Below, in pieces: positions 51,220 through 58,560 of a stretch of 64,000 nt of DNA. The notes under the pieces were generated by a model. It was not told where the DNA came from and ran no database searches. It worked only from the letters and a program-made list of their open reading frames with translations. Both the position numbers and the translations under genes were made by a program. Source of the DNA: Paraburkholderia fungorum. GTDB taxonomy: Bacteria > Pseudomonadota > Gammaproteobacteria > Burkholderiales > Burkholderiaceae. The stretch lies in contig NZ_MCAS01000032.1 in the NCBI RefSeq assembly GCF_003610895.1, positions 1 to 64,000 on the forward strand, given 5' to 3'. Numbering within the stretch: position 1 is the stretch's first letter; the number at the start of each line of letters is the position of its first letter.

Positions 51220-51583
51220 ATACTTCGACCGGCTCGGCGCCGTCCCCCGTCAAAACAACAATAACGAAATCAATCCGGTAAATTTGCAGTCACGCTATAC
51301 CGTGTAATGCCGTTTGATGCAAAGCGCATTGCGCTCCGGTACTCACGCATTCGCATGCCTCACACGCGGAAATTTTTTCCGCTTCTCACATTTCCACTAT
51401 TGCATCAGGAAACAATTTCTGCATGTTTCGTTTAAATCATCCACATGCATTTTTTTTGTGCAATGCTTCTTCACACGAAAGTTGAATTATCGAAAATTGG
51501 CCTGTACTATACCCGCGCAGTTGAAGCAAAGCAAAACTCGGGTTTCTCCTTGAATTAAAAAAATCGCACGTCGGTGAAAAACG
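51220..51583. other. Divergent control region of the T6SS
   Basis: This 364-base gap between tssJ and the TPR lipoprotein gene is notably AT-rich (especially 51360-51570, with runs of T and A), unlike the flanking genes, and holds the rightward promoter at 51482. I see no sigma-54 consensus. Such low-GC control regions are typical targets of H-NS-like silencers (inference). Confidence 0.55.
51482..51510 (+). promoter_or_regulatory. Putative sigma-70 promoter of the TPR lipoprotein-tss operon
   Basis: TTGAAT (51482-51487) and TACTAT (51505-51510) are four-of-six matches each, separated by an ideal 17 bases, in an AT-rich context. Transcription would start near 51517, giving a leader of about 67 bases before the ATG at 51584. 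Confidence 0.45.
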
Positions 51584-52267
51584 ATGAATCAGCGTCTGTT
51601 AGTAAAACTATCTGGGGTAGTGTTGGCATGCGGCGTGATTGCCGGTTGCGCGACACAGGGCAACAACGTGGCGACCACACCGGAGGCTTTTAATAAGCAA
51701 CTCGCGGACGCGGACACCGTCGCGAAGGGTGGTGATCAGGACCGCGCCATCTCGCTTTACCAGCAACTGGCCAAATCCGATCCGACGCGTGAGGAACCGT
51801 GGTCGCGCATTGCGCAGATCCAGTTCACGCAGGGTCATTACGGTCAGGCCATTGTCGCCGCGCAAGAAGCGCTGCAGCGCGATCAGACCGATCGTCAGGC
51901 CAAGAGCGTGCTGGCAGTAGCCGGCCTGCGCGTGGCCACGCAGTCGCTTGGCGAGCTGCGTCAGGATGCATCGCTCGCGGGCGATGCGAAGTCGGACGCG
52001 CAAGCGCTCGCCAAACAGTTGCGCGACACGCTCGGCGAAGCGACCTTGTTCCCGCCCGACCCGAACGACAAGCCCGTCGTGAAGAAGAAGCGCATCATTC
52101 GCCACGTCGCCAAGGGCAAGGCCACGGATACGCCGGAAGTAACTCCCAGCGCCGCGGCACCGGCGGCCACGGCGGCAGCTCCCGCCGCCCCGGCACCGGC
52201 GCCTGCCGCGCCCGCCAAAGCTGCGCAAAGCGGCGGCGCGTCCGATCCGTTCAGCGCGCTGCGCTGA
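51584..52267 (+). CDS. T6SS-associated TPR lipoprotein (TagM-like)
   Basis: A 227-residue lipoprotein. The lipobox VIAGC places lipidated Cys at residue 22. Residues 40-115 are TPR-like helices (AISLYQQLAKSDPTREEPW, AIVAAQEALQRD). A basic KKKRIIRH patch and an Ala/Pro-rich low-complexity C-terminus follow. The gene in this position upstream of tssB in Burkholderia T6SS-1 clusters encodes such a lipoprotein, named TagM in B. cenocepacia; I use the name as a comparison only. It leads the rightward sheath operon and may help anchor or assemble the membrane complex. Confidence 0.82.
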   Translation: MNQRLLVKLSGVVLACGVIAGCATQGNNVATTPEAFNKQLADADTVAKGGDQDRAISLYQQLAKSDPTREEPWSRIAQIQFTQGHYGQAIVAAQEALQRDQTDRQAKSVLAVAGLRVATQSLGELRQDASLAGDAKSDAQALAKQLRDTLGEATLFPPDPNDKPVVKKKRIIRHVAKGKATDTPEVTPSAAAPAATAAAPAAPAPAPAAPAKAAQSGGASDPFSALR

Positions 52268-52304
52268 TCCACACGCCTGATCTATCTGCATCCGGGAGCC
52301 GACG

Positions 52305-52853
52305 ATGGCGAAGAAAGAAAGTATTCAAAAACGTTTGCAAAAAGTGCGGCCGCCGCGCGTTCAACTCACGTACGAGGTTGAGCGCGGCGATGCGATCGAG
52401 GTGAAAGAACTGCCGTTCGTCGTCGGCGTGGTTGCCGATCTGGCGGGGCAGTCCGAAGTCGAGCAGCCGAAGCTGCGCGATCGCAAGTTCGTCAACATCG
52501 ACCGTGACAATTTTGACGACGTGATGAAAGCGATCGAGCCGCGTGCCGCGTTTCAGGTGGAAAACCGCCTGAGCGAAGCGGGTGGCAAATTTGCCGTCGA
52601 TCTGCGCTTCAAGTCGATGGCCGATTTCAGTCCGGATGAAGTGGTCGCGCAGATCGAACCGCTGCGCCGTCTGCTCGAAGCGCGCTCGAAGCTGGCCGAC
52701 CTGCGCAACAAGCTGGCCGGCAACGACAAACTCGAAGACCTGTTGAGCGAAGTGCTCAACAACACGCAGCAGTTGCAGACACTGGCGAAAGACCAGGGCA
52801 ACGCAGCAGACCAGCACGCCGGCGCGCCGGATCACGACAAGCAGGGCGAATAA
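52305..52853 (+). CDS. tssB: Type VI secretion sheath small subunit TssB
   Basis: A 182-residue small sheath protein. Family segments are the N-terminal RPPRVQLTYEVERGDAIE, the ELPFVVGVVADLAGQ core, RKFVNIDRDNFDDVMKAI and FSPDEVVAQIEPLRRLLEAR. TssB and TssC heterodimers form the contractile tail sheath. It lies 38 bases after the lipoprotein gene and 18 bases before tssC. Confidence 0.97.
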   Translation: MAKKESIQKRLQKVRPPRVQLTYEVERGDAIEVKELPFVVGVVADLAGQSEVEQPKLRDRKFVNIDRDNFDDVMKAIEPRAAFQVENRLSEAGGKFAVDLRFKSMADFSPDEVVAQIEPLRRLLEARSKLADLRNKLAGNDKLEDLLSEVLNNTQQLQTLAKDQGNAADQHAGAPDHDKQGE

Positions 52854-52871
52854 GTACGCACGGGGTGTGAG

Positions 52872-54362
52872 ATGAATCAGCAAACGGCAGCAGCCCAACT
52901 CGCCACCGCGCAGAGCGGCACGGAATCCACGCTGCTCGACGAAATCGTCGAGAAAAGCCGCGTGGCCAAATCCGAGTCGGAACACGCGCGCGCGAAAGAT
53001 CTGATCGGCGAACTTGTACATCAGGTGCTCGACGGCACGGTAGTGGTGTCCGATAACCTGTCGGCCACCATCGACGCGCGTGTCGCGGAACTCGACCGCC
53101 TGATCTCCGCGCAATTGAGCGCGGTGATGCATGCACCGCAATTCCAGCGCATGGAAAGCACGTGGCGCGGTCTCGACTATCTGTGCAAGGAAAGCAATAC
53201 CGGCTCGACGGTCAAGATCAAGGCGCTGCACGCGCCGAAGCGCGACCTCGTGCGCGACTTCAAGAACGCGATTGAATTCGATCAGAGCGCGCTCTTCAAG
53301 AAGGTTTATGAGGAAGAGTTCGGTACCTTCGGCGGTGCACCGTTCGGCACGATCATTGGCGATTTCGAAGTGACGCGTCAGCCTGAAGACGTGTACTTCA
53401 TCGAGCAGATGGCGCATGTCGCGGCTGCGGCGCACGCACCGTTCATCGCTTCGGCCTCGCCTGAGTTGATGGGCCTTGAAACGTTTGCCGATCTCGGCAA
53501 GCCGCGCGATCTCGGCAAGGTGTTCGACACCGTCGAATACGCGAAGTGGAAGTCGTTCCGTGATTCCGAAGACTCGCGCTATGTCGGTTTGACCTTGCCG
53601 CGTTTTCTCGGCCGCCTGCCTTTTAATCCGAAAGACGGCGCCACCGCGGAAGGCTTTAACTTCGTTGAAGACGTGGATGGCACGGATCACAGCAAATACC
53701 TGTGGTGTAACGCAGCGTGGGCATTTGCCGCCCGCCTGACGGCCGCATTCGACGACTTCGGCTGGTGCGCGGCGATTCGCGGCGTGGAAGGCGGTGGTCT
53801 GGTGGAAGACCTGCCCACCCACACGTTCAAGACCGACGACGGTGAAGTCGCGCTGAAATGCCCGACGGAAATCGCGATTACCGATCGCCGCGAAAAGGAA
53901 CTGAGCGACCTGGGTTTCATTCCGCTCGTGCACTGCAAGAATTCGGACTACGCCGCGTTCTTCGCCGCGCAGTCGGTGCAAAAACCCAAGAAATACAGCA
54001 CCGATAGCGCGAATGCGAACGCCGTGCTGTCTGCGCAGCTGCAGTACATCTTTTCGGTGTCGCGCGTGGCGCACTACCTGAAAGCGATGATGCGCGACAA
54101 GATCGGCAGCTTCGCATCGGCACAGAACGTCGAAGTATTCCTGAACCGTTGGATCTCGCAGTACGTGCTGCTGGACGACAACGCGACTCAGGAGCAGAAA
54201 GCGCAGTTCCCGCTGCGCGAGGCGTCGATACAGGTCTCGGAGACTCCGGGTAAGCCTGGTTCGTATCGTTCGGTCGCGTTCCTGCGCCCGCACTTTCAAC
54301 TGGATGAGCTGTCGATCTCGTTGCGGCTTGTCGCCGACCTGCCGAAACCGGCAAATTCATAA
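52872..54362 (+). CDS. tssC: Type VI secretion sheath large subunit TssC
   Basis: A 496-residue large sheath subunit. Typical segments are MESTWRGLDYLCKESNTG, VYEEEFGTFGGAPFG, the LPRFLGRLPF loop, and the C-terminal region ending RPHFQLDELSISLRLVADLP. Together with TssB it builds the cog-wheel sheath; its ClpV-binding partner motif is on TssB-TssC inter-subunit helices. Spacing to hcp is 72 bases, enough for a secondary promoter or processing site. Confidence 0.97.
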   Translation: MNQQTAAAQLATAQSGTESTLLDEIVEKSRVAKSESEHARAKDLIGELVHQVLDGTVVVSDNLSATIDARVAELDRLISAQLSAVMHAPQFQRMESTWRGLDYLCKESNTGSTVKIKALHAPKRDLVRDFKNAIEFDQSALFKKVYEEEFGTFGGAPFGTIIGDFEVTRQPEDVYFIEQMAHVAAAAHAPFIASASPELMGLETFADLGKPRDLGKVFDTVEYAKWKSFRDSEDSRYVGLTLPRFLGRLPFNPKDGATAEGFNFVEDVDGTDHSKYLWCNAAWAFAARLTAAFDDFGWCAAIRGVEGGGLVEDLPTHTFKTDDGEVALKCPTEIAITDRREKELSDLGFIPLVHCKNSDYAAFFAAQSVQKPKKYSTDSANANAVLSAQLQYIFSVSRVAHYLKAMMRDKIGSFASAQNVEVFLNRWISQYVLLDDNATQEQKAQFPLREASIQVSETPGKPGSYRSVAFLRPHFQLDELSISLRLVADLPKPANS

Positions 54363-54434
54363 ACCAAGTCAGAAAGCCCGTGCCGGCCGCGCGGGTTAGC
54401 TGTTAAAACCACCTCTTTGGGGAGTCGATGAGTT

Positions 54435-54938
54435 ATGAAGGACATCTATTTAAAATTCGGCAATCCGGCGATCAAAGGCGAGTCTGCCGATAAGGATCAT
54501 GCTGGCTGGATCGAGATCGATTCATGGAGCCACTCGATTACGCAACCGCGTTCGGCAACGGCTTCGACGGCGGGCGGTCACACGTCCGAGCGTTGCGAGC
54601 ACGCTGACATGCAGTTCACGAAAGATATCGACGTGGTCAGCCCGCTGATCTATCAACACGCATCGGGCGGCACGACGTTCGACGAAGTGACGATCGACTT
54701 CATGCGTTCGGACGGCGAAGGCAACCGCATCAAGTACCTGGAAGTGAAGCTCAAGTACGTGATCATCTCGAGCGCTACGCCGAGCGTGGTGGGCGAAGGC
54801 CTGCCGACCGAACAATTCTCGCTGAAGTACGCTGCAGTCCAGTGGAAGTACACACAGCAGAAGATCGGCGGCAACCAGGGCGGCAACGCGCAAGGCGCGT
54901 GGAGCCTGACGAAGAACGACAAGACGTACGCGGTCTGA
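54435..54938 (+). CDS. tssD: Type VI secretion tube protein Hcp (TssD)
   Basis: A 167-residue Hcp, the hexameric tube protein that is also secreted. MKDIYLKFGNPAIKGESADKDH starts the fold, SWSHSITQPRS and TFDEVTIDFMRS follow, and the C-terminal segment is QGAWSLTKNDKTYAV. GGGGAG ten bases upstream is a strong ribosome-binding site, in line with the very high expression usual for hcp. It lies between tssC and tssE. Confidence 0.97.
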   Translation: MKDIYLKFGNPAIKGESADKDHAGWIEIDSWSHSITQPRSATASTAGGHTSERCEHADMQFTKDIDVVSPLIYQHASGGTTFDEVTIDFMRSDGEGNRIKYLEVKLKYVIISSATPSVVGEGLPTEQFSLKYAAVQWKYTQQKIGGNQGGNAQGAWSLTKNDKTYAV

Positions 54939-55023
54939 TGCCGGGGCGCTTGCGGCGCGCGCGGCCTGAAAGGGCTGACGCATACCGCGCGCGCCTCGCG
55001 TCGAACCGGTTTTTCGGACGCTG

Positions 55024-55503
55024 ATGAAACGCTTCGAACCCAGCTTTCTCGACAAGCTGTTCGACGACGAACCGCATCTGCCGGCTTCTCCGGCGATGCG
55101 GCAATTGTCGTTGGACGAGTTGAAGGCCACTGTCGCGCGCGACGTCGAGGCGATCCTGAACACCCGGATCGCCTTGGCCGAACACGAACTGGCGGCGCTG
55201 CCGGAATGTCAACGCTCGTTGCTCACGTATGGCCTGAACGATTTCGCGGGTCTGAGCCTCGCGAGTCACTACGACCGTACGTTTATCTGCAAATCGATTC
55301 AACAGGCAATCGCACGGCATGAGCCGCGCTTGCAGCAAGTGGCGGTGACGCTCGAATTGAACGAACAATCCACCAACGCGCTGAACTTTGCGATTCAGGC
55401 GTTGCTGGTTGTGCACCCGGCGGAAGAACCGGTGAGTTTCGATGCGATGCTGCAGCCTTCCACGCTGCAATACTCGGTGACGCGCGCCCGCGCGAAGCTT
55501 TAG
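55024..55503 (+). CDS. tssE: Type VI secretion baseplate protein TssE
   Basis: A 159-residue gp25-like (lysozyme-like fold) baseplate wedge protein. MKRFEPSFLDKLFDDEP at the N-terminus, the DVEAILNTRIALAEHELAALPECQRSLLTYGLNDF core, and the ALLVVHPAEEPVSFDAML C-terminus are all family hallmarks. It seeds sheath assembly on TssFGK. Its stop codon falls inside a TTTAGTACCTG direct repeat that continues into the gap before tssF. Confidence 0.94.
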   Translation: MKRFEPSFLDKLFDDEPHLPASPAMRQLSLDELKATVARDVEAILNTRIALAEHELAALPECQRSLLTYGLNDFAGLSLASHYDRTFICKSIQQAIARHEPRLQQVAVTLELNEQSTNALNFAIQALLVVHPAEEPVSFDAMLQPSTLQYSVTRARAKL

Positions 55504-55557
55504 TACCTGATTTTGATGGCTGAATTTTAGTACCTGTGTTTTAGTATTTTGAGTACC
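55499..55557. repeat. Direct repeats in the tssE-tssF gap
   Basis: TTTAGTACCTG occurs at 55499-55509 (including the tssE stop) and exactly again at 55526-55536, with a diverged third copy TTTTAGTATTTTGAGTACC at 55539-55557. The stretch is AT-rich and full of stop codons in one frame. It may be a decayed duplication or a regulatory spacer within the operon. Confidence 0.6.
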
Positions 55558-55628
55558 GCTTTGCCGCCGCTTACGCGCAGCGGTGGCGATGAAGTGAGCG
55601 GAGAGGGTTCAGGTCCGGGGATAGATTG

Positions 55629-57467
55629 ATGGAAGAATTGCTGCCGTACTACGAGCGCGAATTATCATTTCTGCGGCGCTATTCACGCGATTTCGCTGAA
55701 CGCTACCCGAAAATCGCGGCACGTCTGGCGATGTCCGGCGAGCACTGCGAGGATCCGCACGTCGAGCGGATGATCGAATCGTTCGCGCTATTGGGCGCGC
55801 GCATCAACAAGAAGCTCGACGACGACTACCCCGAATTCACTGAAGCGCTGCTGGAAGTGCTGTATCCGCACTACCTGCGGCCATTCCCATCGTGCTCGAT
55901 CGCGCAGATGGGCACCTCGGGCGCGCTCAGTCATTTGACCGAGCCGGTTCTGATCGAGCGTGGCACCGAGCTCAAGTCGCGCCCGATTCGCGGCGTGCAA
56001 TGCCGTTTTCGAACCGCCTACGACGTGACGCTCGCGCCGATCCGCATTTCGGAGGCGAAGTACACGTCCGTGGCCATGGCGCCGAGCGCGACCGTGCTGC
56101 CGGGTAACGCCACGGCGATCGTGTCGATCACGTTCGAATCCACCGCGGCGCAACTCGATCTCTCCGCACTGAAAGTCGGTACGTTGCGCACGCACCTGCA
56201 CGGCGAGCAATCGTTTATCGCGGCGCTGGCGGATTGCCTGTTCGTCAACGCAATGGCAACGTATGTCGAAGCCGACCGGCGTGGCGTGTGGAAGCAACTG
56301 CGTGAATCACCCGTCGTCCAGGCCGGTTTCGACGAAGACGATGCACTGATCGACTATCCGGCCAAATCGCATCCGGCGTACCGGTTGCTGACCGAATACT
56401 TCGCGTTCCCCGAAAAATTCAATTTCGCCGATTTTGATCTGGCGGCGATGACGCGCGCGAGTGGCCGCTGCCAGCGTCTGACGCTACACGTCGTGCTCAA
56501 GGAAGTGCGTAGCGATTCGCACATCGCACGCTTGCTCGATTCGTTGTCCGCGCATCATTTCCGCTTGTTCTGCACGCCGGTCGTCAATCTGTTCGAGCAG
56601 CACGGCGAGCCGATCCGCGTCAGCCATCAGGCGATTTCGTATCCGGTGATCGCCGAGGCGCGCCGCGCGTTCGCGTACGAGGTCTATTCGATCGACTCGG
56701 TAAAACTTGTCCGGCAGCAGGCGCATGAAGAATCGGTGATCGAGTTTCGGCCCTTCTATTCGCTGCATCATGGCGAAGCGGCGCGTGCGGGGCACTACTG
56801 GTTTGCCCGGCGCAACGATTGGGTCGCGCAGAAAAGCCCGGGATATGAGACCGAGATCTCGATTGTCGATATCGATTTCGAACCGGCTGCGCCGCAAACC
56901 GACACGTTGAGTCTTGATCTCACGTGCACCAATCGCGATTTACCGGCTGGCCTCGCGGTGGGGCTCGAAGGTGGTGATCTGTTTCTGGAGGGCGGCTCGC
57001 TTGCCGGCAGCATCTCGATGCTGCGCCGGCCGACACCCAGCGTGCGTTTTGAGCGCGGGCGCGCTTCGCACTGGCGGCTGATTTCACATCTGGCGTTGAA
57101 TCACGTGTCGCTTGCCAGCAGCGGCCTGTCGGCGCTCAAGGAAATGCTGGTGCTTTACGATTTGCGGCGCACGGCAGTGTCGGCGCGGCATATCGACGGC
57201 CTCGTCGGCATCGAACAGCGTGCCGCGGTGCAATGGCTGCCGGGCAAGCCGTTCGCGACTTTCGTACGCGGTATCGAGATTCGTTTGACGATCGACGAAG
57301 AACATTTCGTCGGCACGAGTCTCGCGTCCTTCGTGCGGGTGATCGATACGTTTTTCGGGCTGTACGTGCATCTGAACAGCTTTGTGCAACTGGTCGTCGT
57401 GTCGAAGCGCACGGGTGAGGAGATCTTGCGATGCAAACCGCGCAGCGGCGAATCGATCCTGGCGTAG
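55629..57467 (+). CDS. tssF: Type VI secretion baseplate protein TssF
   Basis: A 612-residue baseplate wedge protein. The N-terminus ELLPYYERELSFLRRYSRDFAERYPKIA is diagnostic, as is the EALLEVLYPHYLRPFPSCSI segment. The ATG at 55629 is chosen; a TTG just upstream (55626) is an unlikely start. It overlaps tssG by 37 bases, a common tssFG arrangement that keeps the 2:1 wedge partners linked. Confidence 0.95.
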   Translation: MEELLPYYERELSFLRRYSRDFAERYPKIAARLAMSGEHCEDPHVERMIESFALLGARINKKLDDDYPEFTEALLEVLYPHYLRPFPSCSIAQMGTSGALSHLTEPVLIERGTELKSRPIRGVQCRFRTAYDVTLAPIRISEAKYTSVAMAPSATVLPGNATAIVSITFESTAAQLDLSALKVGTLRTHLHGEQSFIAALADCLFVNAMATYVEADRRGVWKQLRESPVVQAGFDEDDALIDYPAKSHPAYRLLTEYFAFPEKFNFADFDLAAMTRASGRCQRLTLHVVLKEVRSDSHIARLLDSLSAHHFRLFCTPVVNLFEQHGEPIRVSHQAISYPVIAEARRAFAYEVYSIDSVKLVRQQAHEESVIEFRPFYSLHHGEAARAGHYWFARRNDWVAQKSPGYETEISIVDIDFEPAAPQTDTLSLDLTCTNRDLPAGLAVGLEGGDLFLEGGSLAGSISMLRRPTPSVRFERGRASHWRLISHLALNHVSLASSGLSALKEMLVLYDLRRTAVSARHIDGLVGIEQRAAVQWLPGKPFATFVRGIEIRLTIDEEHFVGTSLASFVRVIDTFFGLYVHLNSFVQLVVVSKRTGEEILRCKPRSGESILA

Positions 57468-58525
57468 TCGAGCAACTTCTCGACGAACCCCACCGCTTTG
57501 AATTTTTTCAGGCGGTGCGCATTCTCGAGAAGTGGTTCGCGCAGCAAGCGCCTTCGAGTAACGGACGTCCCGGCGAAATCGTCGCCCAGCGGATTGGCTT
57601 TCGCAATTCGCTGTCGCTGTCGTTTCCGCCCAGCGAAATTCACAGCGCGCAGTCTTACGACGATGAAGGCGCGGCGCTGAAAGAGAAGCCGCAGCGTACT
57701 GCCGCGCTTAAAGCGGGTTCGCTTCACACGGTCGATATCACGCCGGCGTTTTTCGGTTTGCTCGGTGGACAAGGCGCCTTGCCGCTGCATTACACCGAGC
57801 AGATCATCGCGCGTGAGCAGATCAAGCGCGACCGCGCGGCGCGCGAATTTTTCGACATATTTTCGAGTCGCGCAACGGCGCTCTTCTACGCGGCGTGGAA
57901 GAAATACCGGCTGCCGTTTCATTACGAACTGGATCGCGACGAACGTTATTTGCCGCTGTTGCTCGCGCTGGCGGGCGTCGCCGACGACGACACGCGCAAC
58001 AGTCTGCAAAGTGGCGACGGCGCGCTATTCGACGAAGCGATCGCCGGGTATGCATTGGCCGCGCGGCACCGGCCGGTTTCAGCAGCGTACCTGCAACGCA
58101 CGCTCTCCGAATACTTCAAGGTGAGGGTGCGCGTCGAACAGTTCGTCGGCAAGTGGTACGACGTGCCGCGCGATCAATTGACCGTGCTCGGCGGTGTCAA
58201 CGCAACGCTCGGCGCCACGGCGCTGGCGGGTGAGCGGGTCTGGCAGCGCGACATGCGCGCGCGGCTCGTGATCGGGCCGCTCGACAAGGCTGACTACGAA
58301 GCTTTTTTGCCCGGCGCCGACCGCGCCGTGGCGCTTGAACGCATGCTGACGCTGCTGGCCGGCGTGACGCTCGAATATGAGGTCTCGCTGGTGCTGCGCC
58401 GCGCGGAAGTGGGGCCAAGCATGCTGAGCGGCGGTGCGCGCCTCGGCTGGGACGCATTTCTGTGCACCCGCGAAGCCGATCAGGACCGCGCGGATGCCCG
58501 CTACGAATTGCACGTGATTCACTGA
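57431..58525 (+). CDS. tssG: Type VI secretion baseplate protein TssG
   Basis: A 364-residue baseplate protein. The FEFFQAVRILEKWF motif near residue 25 and FRNSLSLSFPPSEI and DITPAFFGLLGGQGALP are typical of TssG (ImpH/VasB). It starts within tssF and ends 35 bases before clpV. With TssF it forms the wedge that docks on TssK. Confidence 0.95.
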   Translation: MQTAQRRIDPGVVEQLLDEPHRFEFFQAVRILEKWFAQQAPSSNGRPGEIVAQRIGFRNSLSLSFPPSEIHSAQSYDDEGAALKEKPQRTAALKAGSLHTVDITPAFFGLLGGQGALPLHYTEQIIAREQIKRDRAAREFFDIFSSRATALFYAAWKKYRLPFHYELDRDERYLPLLLALAGVADDDTRNSLQSGDGALFDEAIAGYALAARHRPVSAAYLQRTLSEYFKVRVRVEQFVGKWYDVPRDQLTVLGGVNATLGATALAGERVWQRDMRARLVIGPLDKADYEAFLPGADRAVALERMLTLLAGVTLEYEVSLVLRRAEVGPSMLSGGARLGWDAFLCTREADQDRADARYELHVIH

Positions 58526-58560
58526 CCATAACGATAGAACCAGGACCCGGATCGCACGAC

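Noticed and set aside
52251..54299. A 680-codon open frame antisense to tssB and tssC
   Set aside because: The opposite strand carries unmistakable sheath proteins; the antisense product has no motif and starts and ends arbitrarily.
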